This document shows positions 38,612 to 48,337 of a DNA stretch of 64,000 bases, piece by piece. Both the position numbers and the translations under genes were made by a program. Source of the stretch: Brachypodius melanocephalos (Eukaryota; Chordata; Aves; Passeriformes; Pycnonotidae); the NCBI GenBank assembly GCA_013398615.1, contig VZSR01001685.1:3142602-3206601 (forward strand). The letters run 5' to 3'. The notes under the pieces were generated by a model, which was given only the letters and a program-made list of their open reading frames with translations, ran no database searches and was not told the DNA's origin. How positions within the stretch are numbered: position 1 is the first letter of the stretch; each line of letters begins with the position of its first letter.

Positions 38612-41600
38612 TTGGTAAAAACAAGGTTTTAACATAATATATACAGGGATGTCTAATTTAATTTTATTTTTTAAATCTACAGAAATTAAGGAGTGCAGAA
38701 GTAGGGAGTTTTTAATATTACTGTTTAAATATTTATCTTATCTGTAATGTCATTATAGATTGTAAATTCTTTTCTTTGGAAATAATTCAATAATTCCTTG
38801 TGAGTGTTGTTTGGAGTTTGGGGGATTTTTTTTTTAATTATAGAATTTAGGAGTTTGTTGTAAATTTTTAATGTATATACATGGGAAAATAAGCTTTTAG
38901 TATTATCAAAAAACCTGCATAGAGATTTAGGTAATTAAAAAACATATTCCACCTCATAGTGACTCAGATAAGGAGAGGATAATCACCCTGAGAATTGATT
39001 CTGTTTTCTTTGTGTGTAATAGAAATAATCAATACTTGCTTTAATTATTTTCTTTCTATTCAGAAAATTTTACAAAACCACCCACACAAGTGCAAGATTT
39101 CCTGCATAGGTTAAAGTTTCTATGTGCTGTACCATTATATAGTTAAACATTACAAGACAGAGAGATTTCAGATAGAATCAACTTATACCCATGCTTCAAA
39201 AATTACTGCAGAAATCTACAGAAGTTCTGTATCAGGTACAAAATAAAGTGATATTTCTGAGCAATGAAGACTCAGACTTGCAGTGATTTCCATGTTGAAT
39301 GCTGCTTGAACTTCCCATATATTTTCAATGCACATTTTGTATAGAGTTCTTAGGCGGTAATAAGAACCAACACATTTTTTTCTCAGTTGTCAAGTAAGAT
39401 GAAAACTCTATGCCTGTGACAGAAAATATTTTTTGGGAGTCCATATGGTCTAGTTCAGTTCACACATTTCAAATTTCCTTTTACTCTCATGAGTCAATAG
39501 AGTCGTAATTGCAGGCAGCCTGTAAAGCACTTATGAGGAATCGCACTGGCTCTGCAAAAGGTCTCAAAAGATTTTCACCTATCCAAGGTGAAAGGCTAAG
39601 GCTGTCATGAATATATTCAGTCCTCAACAGTTACATCTCTGCCATTACAACAGTGAGGTTTGCAACCCTTGAGGAAATTCAGGGAGAGTAATGGAACCCC
39701 TCTACTGGGAAAGGAGTCCTCAGGAGGGGTCTTTTAGATGTTAGTCCTTATATTTAGTGTTGGCAATATGATTTCACGTTTTGTTTTTAGGTTTTCTACT
39801 AGACGATTTGGGATTTTAAGGAGCCTAGTCAGCTGGAATGACCTGCATTCACATGCATTATATAATTTGTGAAATATATTGCAACTTACTTTATATTAGT
39901 AATCTTACTCTAGGATGTATACATGACACAGTCCATCTACTTGAATAACCTTTAGCAGAACATTAATTAATTTTTTGTCTTCTAAATGCCACTCTGCTGT
40001 GAGTGGTTCACTATACCTTTACACAAGCTTGGGTTATGAACCAAAGGCCATTGAATAACAAGCACTTTACCTGGGAAAAAAAAAAAAAGCTGGAATGAAA
40101 TTTTGCCTCTCCATATTCATTTTGCACTCTACTTCTTTCAATAAGAGTGTTTTAAATAATTGAATTTGGTTTAATTTAAGCCCTTTGATTTTTTACTTTG
40201 GCTTTATTGTAAGTAGTAATTGTTTTTCAACCCAATATCCTATTTGAATCACCTTTTCGGTCACTGGATTCTTTTACAGGATGTGGTACATGAAATGATA
40301 TTGAAATATTTATTTTTTGTTGTAATTACTTTTACATCTATTTACGAGTGAGTAAACTTTTCTATAACTTTTGGACTATTGGGCTGGAGAGTAAAGTCAG
40401 TTACTGATTGTTTATTTTTGGAAAACAATTTTTATTCTCTCAACAAAAATAACTTCCTATAGCAGAAGGCTGTGCTGAAGGAACACAGCATCAAGAATAA
40501 CTGCTGTAGCAGTTATTTTTGGTATAGTATTTGCCCTACCTCTGTCACCTATCACTTCACTTGCAATGTGAACATAGCTGAGTCTTTAAAATCACTTCTG
40601 TCCATTAAAGAATGAGTCCTTCAGAACTGTACTATCCCCTCTGCAGAAACATCTAGAAATGTGAGCTATAAAGGGCAAATGACAGATATGCTGCTCTGGA
40701 GAAAAATATGTGCATTTTTCTCCAGACAGTATAAGTAGGTAAAAAAAAAACCCAAATTGTTCTATTGTACTTTCAAATTTATTTACTATTACTGCTTGAC
40801 TTTACTGATTCTGTTTATTAAATAAACAAAAGAAGCAGAATTAAAGTTATTGTTGGAATTGTGTAATAGAGAAAATTCCTATGAAGATATATGCAATCTT
40901 ACTCTGAGGTGTTTGGTAATTGTACAGTATTTAACTTAAATAATCAGCTGTAAGATTTACATGAATGCAAATTTCGTGTTAATTTTGGATAACAGTAATA
41001 TTGTCTGATATGGAGGTTTTGCTATTTCCTCGCACCATCATATTTCCAATAGTCATTAAAAAAATAGTACTGCCTGTGTCTGTTTATTACTGGACTGTTC
41101 CAAAACTATACCTCAAACTTTTCCTCAAACTGCTAATGTTATCATCTCTGTATATTTAATATCCACCCTGAGTGTGATGTTGTTTCATTGGTAGTAGAGA
41201 CATAGCAAGTTTCATTTAAAAATCTATGTGCAAAACTAAATGTGAATGTGTATATAAGCAATTGGTAGATAATTGATACCTTTGTGTTCCATAGCCCTTT
41301 AGTGTGGAAGATGAAAAATATTTTCTCATTTTGTTGCTATTAAAATGACAGAAAATGAGGCTTATTCTTTGTAACATTAACTCCATTATATTATTAACTC
41401 TATTATATCAAATACCATTACCAGAAAATATTCATCATTACAGTCAGCTGAACAGAATAATTCAAAACTTTTTGTGTATAAAATGATATTGTCCAAATGC
41501 TGTGGGTTTTGTAACATTTCTCTATAAAGAACTCTTTGCTTTGATAGGATATTGACATGCAATTCTTCATGGTGACCTTGTGTTTTTAAAACCACACCCA

Positions 41601-42099
41601 TGGAAAAATCAGGCAGAAACATGGTGCCAAACAGAAAAAAAATACGAGCAAGTCTAGCAGTGCCTAATTGTGCTCAAAATTACATTATCTCTCTCATTTT
41701 TGCTGAGTAATAAATCTACCAGATTATTAGGCATTATTTTTAAGAAGTGTTCCTTCATTTTTAATCTCAGAACTTCTGTGTTTGACGAAAGTACTTAGCC
41801 AGTGATCACAAGAGAAGGTTGGTTTCATCCGGACACTTGGAGCTCATCTATCTGGAATAAATAGAAAACAGAATGCCTTACACCCAAGTACCTAACATGC
41901 AGCCTCATGAGCTGAAGTGGCCTCAGGCATAGGAAAGAATTTGGGCAAGAGTCCTATATCTCATGTAAGAGTCCTAAGCACTGAATTATCAGCAAATGAG
42001 GAGCATTCTTCAACTATTTTGAGAGTGAAAAGCATAATGTTTTTGTTCATTTTGCCAGTTTTTTAAATCTTCCTACCAACCATCCAACTTATAATCAGA
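38612..42099. other. AT-rich intergenic DNA
   Basis: No gene or named repeat was recognised. It holds a perfect 13-bp inverted repeat at 40695-40726 and poly(A) runs near 40077-40088 and 40741-40750. Confidence 0.6.
40695..40726. repeat. Perfect hairpin, 13-bp arms, 6-nt loop
   Basis: TCTGGAGAAAAAT (40695-40707) and ATTTTTCTCCAGA (40714-40726) are exact reverse complements around ATGTGC. The arms are too short for a microRNA precursor and there is no T-run to suggest a Pol III transcript. Function unknown. Confidence 0.9.
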
Positions 42100-42560
42100 C
42101 CTCTGAGGCTCTTCCTGTAAGAAGCCAAGAATCCTGATTCCTTCAATTTCTTCAACAGTGAATAAAGATGCAAATTATTCATTTATTATTTCTCCTATTA
42201 CATTATTATTTCAGGGAGCTTCTTTTTTCACATATCTGTGCAGGTTTCCTGCCTCTATTGCCTTTGGGAAAGAATTTATTAATGGCTTTTATGCCTTTTG
42301 AAAGTTGTTCTCCAACTCTATATTTTGACTGCCTTTTATATTTAACCTCCTGGAATTTTTACTCCTTTCATTTTCTTCAGATGGACACAATTTCACTTTC
42401 TTGAATGATGTCTTCTTGAATTAAATATTTTCTATGACTCAGCAATTTAATCATGCCAACTTTCTTTTGCTTTTTTTTTGAACTCCCTAGGCTATTTTTG
42501 TGTTGTTCCTTTCTTTGAATTTACACATTAAGTCTTGGATTTCTTGTCTCTTGTTGCTTC
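42100..42560 (-). mobile_element. Probable ancient LINE (CR1/L3-like), minus strand
   Basis: The run of phrases GTGAATAAAGATGCAAATTATTCA, CAGGTTTCCTGCCTC, AAGAATTTATTAATGGCTTTTATGCC, TTGTTCTCCAACTC, and later ATTTCTTGTCTC follows, in order, an internal region of old amniote CR1/L3-type LINEs as I remember it, in complement. No intact frame survives. The match is by recalled phrase order only, so the class assignment is tentative. Confidence 0.5.
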
Positions 42561-42872
42561 TAAAAGGATATTAGATGCAAGTACATTGTAATTTCTATGC
42601 TAGATAGCTTTTTGATGGCAACATTTCAAATAGTTTCCAACTCTGTTAAATAACGAGTTCTTCTATTTTTTTAATATTTTCTTACTAACGACTTTATTTT
42701 TATTTATCATGATATATATGCAAAAGAGAAGTGCAAAAGTACTGCATGAAAAATTTTTATGGTAATTAACTACTGTCAAATTCTACTATGCAAAATTCTA
42801 CCATCCTCAATTTATACAATGAAAATGTTTTGTATTTAAAATTCCTCTTGAAAACTGTCGGATTGGGATTTC

Positions 42873-42972
42873 NNNNNNNNNNNNNNNNNNNNNNNNNNNN
42901 NNNNNNNNNNNNNNNNNNNNNNNNNNNNNNNNNNNNNNNNNNNNNNNNNNNNNNNNNNNNNNNNNNNNNNNN
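42873..42972. other. Assembly gap, 100 N
   Basis: Exactly 100 N. Open frames running through it on both strands are artefacts. Confidence 0.99.
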
Positions 42973-43639
42973 GGTTCCAACAGAAAACAATGATAAACCG
43001 ATGAAAATACCATTTGAAAATCCTCTCTTGAAAAAGCTGAAATTAAAAAATGCATAAAACACACAAATTTGTTAACTGCCTATGAGTTTTCAGCTGCCTT
43101 CTACAGAAATTGATCGCAGACTTTTTGTTTTCAAATTTACTTTTAAAAACATTCCCAGAAGAGTAACATGCTACTATTCTTTCCTTGAAAAAGGAAATCA
43201 TGATATATGCTTATCATTTTCTCTGGGAATCAGATTCTATCACTGTTACTTGTTTGCACCCCCTGTAAGCATAACTGCAGAATTCCAAGCCCATCTTGTT
43301 CCCTTTGGGACAGAGAGCTCCAGTGCCCAGGGTGATACTCTGATACTCAAGTACTTGTCATAGTGGGGAAGGATATGTACAGGGAGAAACGAATTACACA
43401 ATTTGAGCACTGGCACAAACTTCCTAAACCCATTGTGGACAGTTTACTGTTACTGACATCAGAGAAATCTTTTCTAATGATGTTTTAAACCATCGCACAA
43501 TGAGCGACAGTTGTGACAATCAATATTATTAAGACCGTTGATATAATTAAGGCTGAGAGGAATGCAAGTAGACTAAGACAGAAAAGGGAAAAGCTCCCTT
43601 GCCACATTGGGAAATTGTAACACCATAAACAACTGATTT

Positions 43640-43970
43640 TATCCACTAGTGACATGGAGTAGGAAGCTATAGGAGGAAGTGGAGGACTTATGAAGGAGGA
43701 AGTTAAGCCTAGGAAGAAGGGAGGATGGACAGAAAATTGATTTTTTAGTTTTAACTTTATTTTTCACTGGTTTAATCTGTTTTTAATTGGAAATAAATTA
43801 AATTAAATTAATCTTCCCTAAATTTAGTCCATGTCACCTGTGACATTAATTGGTAAGAGTTTCCCCTTGTCTATATCTCAACCAAGAAAGTTTCCATCGT
43901 GTTTTCAGCCCCCTCATTTTTAAGAAGGAGGAATGAACTAGAGGCAGCCAGTCAATATCAAGCCAATCAT
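43640..43970 (-). mobile_element. Endogenous retrovirus LTR fragment, minus strand
   Basis: It shares, in the same order, the landmarks of the LTR at 3107-3893: a GAAGAAGGGAGG phrase, a T-rich stretch, GGAAATAAATTAAATTAAATTAAT, TTCCCTAAATTTAGTCC, TGACATTAATTGGTAAG, CCTTGTCTATATCTCAACC and a right end near CAGTCAATATCAAGCC. Divergence is high. The left boundary is unclear and may extend to about 43400. No retroviral coding sequence adjoins it. Confidence 0.65.
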
Positions 43971-45191
43971 AAACAGGAAAAAAAGATTAAAAGGTAATGG
44001 GGTGACTTAGAAGGTCAAAAAATATTGTAGATTAAGTAACATCAAGATCTGATTATGTGGATATGCATTCGTCTATTAAATATGTTCTCATAGAATCTTA
44101 CCTTCACAAATATTCTAAATTTTTGTAGGAAGATTGTTTCAGCTAGATAACCTAGCTCCCCAACAGCATCAACATTCCTGACCATGGACTAGAAACTGCA
44201 TTTGTAAGCTTACAGTCCTCACCCCACTTTAATCTCTAAGTACATAATTATCTATGCAGTACATTATCACGAGAGGGAAAATCCATGTTTATAGACCTTG
44301 ACCAGCAGACATGTTACTTGATGTACAGTTCCTTTCCAAACAAGGATCAAAAAAAAAAAAAAAAAAAAAAAAAAAAGACCCCAATTTATTCTGAGAGTTA
44401 AAAAATCCCCCAGCTTTACTTATAACTATGAGATGTGGAGTAATATAGGGAAAAGAACCTAATCACTTTAAAACTAAGTAAGGAAAAACGTTGTGCAGTG
44501 TGAGATTATTACGGCTTTCATATTTGTACAGTTTCTGCCTATACATCAGCTTAAGACAAATCAACTCTCTTTATCTTTTTATTTTTGTTTTCTATATCTT
44601 TTTAGAAATAATAAGTTTGTTGCTAAAAGAGAATATTACAACAAAAATATGACCTATACCTACTGAACACTTTTTCTATCAGCTGTGCTCTCAGTCAGCA
44701 AAGCTCTTAAAAACCATAGTTAGATCCTATCGCCTTTGAATTTAGCTGGAAAACAGCACCCCACAAGAGTAGAGGAATGTGCATAGATAAGCATAACTTT
44801 TATGAGAAATGGAGAGAAATTCATACTTAATATCTGTTTAATCACACCTGGAGACAAGAGAAAATGCAGCTGCCTCAATGAATCATGCCCAAAATTATTC
44901 AGACACTTCTTGAGATTTCCCACAGATTTGCAAAATTATATTGTATCTTACTCATGCTTGCAAGTTAAACACATAGGCAAAGAATAATGCACCACTATGG
45001 CATGTTTTTAAAGATTCTTCTACTGTTTGTCAAGAAAATTGTACTTTCTGATCCAGCAAAGCATCACTGCCCAGAGATGTTTCATTGTTGAAGTGACAAA
45101 AGGGCAAATATAGTGTTAAATAAGTAAGAAATATAAACAAATCAGGGTAGCTGCACAAAGTAAAAAAAACTTGTATTTCTGGAAAATTGAT
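43971..45191. other. AT-rich spacer between two LTRs
   Basis: It contains a 28-nt poly(A) run at 44349-44376 and otherwise unremarkable sequence. It does not look like retroviral gag, pol or env, so the flanking LTRs, which are also in opposite orientation, are not the two ends of one provirus. Confidence 0.6.
44349..44376 (+). repeat. Poly(A) run, 28 nt
   Basis: Twenty-eight consecutive A flanked by GGATC and GACC. No processed pseudogene was recognised upstream. Confidence 0.95.
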
Positions 45192-47104
45192 TGTCATGGT
45201 TTGACACTGGCCAAACATCAGACACTCACAAAAGTCATTTGCTTATTCTCTCTTGCTACAGTTGGGTAGAGGAGAGGGGGAAAAATTAATGAAGGATTCA
45301 TGAGTTAAGATTAGGACTGTGAGAAAAAACACTCTGAGGGCAAATCAGGTTCAAATTTAAAGGTATAAAGTAAATTTATTATTAGCAGAGTCAGAGGAGT
45401 ATAAGTGAGAGGTAATATAAGCTTTTAAAACACCTTTTTTTTCCCCAGCCTCTCTGTCTTCCCACTGATAGTTCATGGGGGCATGGGCATTTTGGTCAGT
45501 TTGTCACTTGAGATCTTTTTCCATTTGCTCAGGGAAAGGAGTCTTTTTTTTATTATGCTGTGTTGTTCTTCCCACCAGGAAACTGCCTTCCCAAAACTGT
45601 GGTGGTATGGGTCACACGTCCACAGGGTGTAGTCTTTTAAGGATAGACTTCTCTAGTTTGTGAAGCAAGGACCCTCTATTTCTGGAAGCAGAGGCCCTTT
45701 CTCTCTATTTAGGTCTCCCGCTACATCATAGCTTTCTCTAACATCCATCCACTCCAGAGCAAGCACTTTTCCCGTGGGCTGTGAGTGAATCTCTGCATCC
45801 CCCGTGGACTTCAAACATTACAGGGGACAGTTTGTTTTATCATAGTCCTCACCACAGCTTACAGAGGAATCTCAGCTCTGACACTCGAAGCACTTCCTCC
45901 CACACTTCCTTTTCAACTGGTGTCGCCGTGTTGTTTTCACCCACATGTCCTCTCTTCCTCCTCTTCTCTGACCAGAAGAAAAACTGCTGTTTGCAGGTAC
46001 TGTTGTCAACAAGTTCCACTACTTCAAAGATTCTTGCAAGATCCCACAGCACCAACAATTTGGTGTTGTGTAGGTTCCATATCAGGGAATCGCTTATCAT
46101 GCTTCCAGTACCAGCCAGGCGGCCCTGTAGTAAAGAACCCCACACCCAACCAAGTGTTTCCATATAGGGAAAGATTTAGGACTAACCCCTTACATTTCTT
46201 ATAAAGGACCCAGCAACGTCTTTGCTGTTCTGACAGGAACTGGCTCAATGCCAAGATAAAAAACACTGATAGGTTTCTTTAGCTGTTCCTCAAAATGTAG
46301 CTAGATTCTATTAGCAAACCAAATTGTTCCTCCTAAAACATTTTGTATTTAAGAAGGAACACAAAGGAACACAAAGGCTTTTTAGGGTGTGTTAGCAAAG
46401 TGTCAGAGGCTTCTCAGACACCTGTGCTTAGCTTTTTCATTGGTTTCTGTAATGTTTGTTATTTTTAATTTATTAAACCTTTTGCTTTTACAAAATACGC
46501 CTGAAGAGCCATCGTGCAAATAATTTTAAGCCAATCTGAAAGTGCAGGAAACCCTCAGAGGTTGATACATTTTCACACGGCTCATAACACTCTGCCCATG
46601 TGTTAAACTGTATCACGGCGCCACTGTCATCATGTGGGCAGCGGTGGCCACCATGGCGCTGGTGCCATTTAATGCCTCTCTTCATGCATGGCACTGGAAA
46701 GATGAAGGTGCTGCTGCCACCCTGCCCTTCTGCCTGCAGCACGGCTGGCCAGGGGCAGCCAGGCAGGCAAGGCTCGCGAGTCACTCCAAGATGGCAGCAG
46801 CCGTGGCAGTGCATTGCCATATGCCATGCTTGGGATGGCCCTCAGTGGTGGTGCTTCACCACCCCTAAAAAAAAAACAAACCTGTATGAGGTTTTTTGAT
46901 TTTCTTCTGTTTGATTTTCTTCTGTTTGATTTTCATCTTAAATATGTCATGAAAAAGGCATTACCAACATCTCTAATTGGGCCAGCAGCATGTCCAGCTT
47001 CAGAGCCATCAGAGGTTGGCTCTGTCAGACGTGGTGGAAGCTTCTCACAGAAGCTACCCCTGTGGTCCGCCTGCTGCCAAAACCCAGGCTGTGCCAAACC
47101 AACA
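45192..47104 (+). mobile_element. Endogenous retrovirus LTR, plus strand, with insert
   Basis: It starts TGTCATGGTTTGACACTGG at 45192 and follows a common songbird LTR: CTCACAAAAGTCATTTGC, CTACAGTTGGGTAGAGGAGAG, AAGGATTCATGAGTTAAGA, AAGTAAATTTATTATTA, AGCTTTTAAAACACC, then 'GTGGACTTCAA...CAGGGGACAGTTTG' and TCACCACAGCTTACAG. The right part (AAATATGTCATGAAAAAGGC, TTGGCTCTGTCAGACGTGG, GAAGCTTCTCACAGAAGC, CTGCTGCCAAAACCC) is its normal 3' region, ending near AACA at 47104. About 0.9 kb between roughly 46000 and 46920 does not fit the order I remember. No clear target-site duplication was found. Open frames inside are not genes. Confidence 0.8.
46895..46939 (+). repeat. 15-bp tandem repeat, three copies
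   Basis: The unit TTTGATTTTCTTCTG occurs at 46895-46909 and 46910-46924, and a diverged third copy occupies 46925-46939. It lies just before sequence that resumes the LTR 3' region. Confidence 0.93.
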
Positions 47105-47984
47105 TGTTCATAAAACAGATAGCTAAAAGATGTAGGTAAGAAAAAAAACAACGGGGAATTGAGGGAAATGGTGTTCAATGATTTAGCCATGCACAAATCA
47201 AAAGTGGCAGTCAGCATTAATAGAGCTGGGGAAAGAAGAGAGGTTCCATTTTGGACTTCATTTTACTAACAGGTAGCTACTAAGAAGCTAAAGAAGTAAT
47301 CTCATCTTAATTGTTTTTCTGGAAGTTTTTAATATTAAGTGTTGCCCAAACCTATTACTCAGATATCACAACACTGATATCTGTTTCAGTACTGTGTATT
47401 CAATCATAAAAAACCAAAACCCAAATAAAAAACCAAAACTCACAAACAAAACAACACCTTTTTTGCAATTTAAACTGTAAGACATCTTTTATTACTGTGT
47501 TTTCAAATAGAGTCTCAAGCATTTGCACAAAACCATATCCATTTCTCCTGCTGTAAAATCATAATGCTTATATGACAGCATTTGCACAGATGAGATATGC
47601 AACTAATAAGGTGTTCCAAGTTAGAGAGATATTTGAATTAATGGATGACGCAGAATTTTACAAGATTTTTCTTGCAAACAGTCTTTATAATGAAACTGAA
47701 GTTTATGTTGTAAGTTCCTGTTCACATTAATGATTAAGTGTTGCTGATTAATGAGCAGGTATCTGTTGCTTGGTAATATTCCTAAATGTGTAATCAAATC
47801 AGAACCCAGTCAAGTCCTGCATTTCTGTAGGAAAATGTGGGATGTGCAGTAAATGTAGGAATAGATATTCTTCAACTACCCGCTGAATAAATAACTTAAT
47901 ACAGATATAAACAGCACTCGGAAAAGACATTTGCTTTTAAATTCTCAGCAGTTTCCATAAACCTTTGCAAGCTGGTGTTTTTTA
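47105..47984. other. Intergenic spacer with A/C-rich tract
   Basis: AT-rich sequence between the LTR and the next CR1. It includes an A-rich AAAACC/CAAAA tract at about 47405-47460. No gene was recognised. Confidence 0.6.
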
Positions 47985-48330
47985 GTGTAGAGAAAAGGAA
48001 GTTCAGGGGAAACCTTGTAGCTCTGTACAAATACCTGAAAGGAGGTTGTAGTGAGGTGGGTGTTGGTCTCTTCTCCCAAAAAGCAGGTGATAGAAGAAAA
48101 GAAAATGGCCTCAAGTTGAGCAAGGGGAGGTTTAGACTGGATATTAGGAAAAATTTCATTATTGAAAGGGTTGTCAAGCCATGGAACAGGCTGCCCAGGG
48201 AAGTGGTGGAGTCACTATCCCTGCAGACATGACACTTAAGAATAGGGTTTAATGATGGACTTGGCACTGTTAAGTTTGCTATTGGACTCAGTCTTAAAGG
48301 TCTTTTTTAACCTTGATGGTTCTATGATTC
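47985..48330 (+). mobile_element. CR1 LINE 3' fragment, plus strand
   Basis: It runs from AGAGAAAAGGAAGTTCAGGGG through TACCTGAAAGGAGGTTGTAG, TCAAGTTGAGCAAGGGGAGG, TGGATATTAGGAAAAATTTC, GGAACAGGCTGCCCAGGG and TCTTAAAGGTCTTTT to the tail TGATGGTTCTATGATTC. This is the canonical 3' end of a CR1 subfamily with the 'GGTTGTAGtGAGGTGGGTGTTGG' phrase. It is the only CR1 in the window on the plus strand. Confidence 0.95.
47987..48232 (+). pseudogene. CR1 ORF2 C-terminal end, frame still open
   Basis: The frame encodes the conserved C-terminus of CR1 ORF2: EKRKFRGNLVALYKYLKGG, then EVGVGLFS, NGLKLSKGRFRLDIRKN and PWNRLPREVVESLSL before a stop. No frameshift or stop occurs in about 80 codons despite point differences. 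It has no endonuclease or RT domain, so it is a relic of a 5'-truncated insertion and not a gene. Confidence 0.92.
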
Positions 48331-48337
48331 ATGATTT

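Noticed and set aside
42766..43064. Open frames spanning the 42873-42972 gap on both strands
   Set aside because: About a third of each frame is N. The apparent continuity is an artefact of the gap.
45781..46204. Overlapping 128- and 139-codon plus-strand frames
   Set aside because: They lie inside the LTR. The two frames overlap each other and neither resembles a retroviral protein.
43640..47104. A complete provirus bounded by the two LTRs
   Set aside because: The LTRs are in opposite orientation and the spacer has no gag, pol or env sequence.
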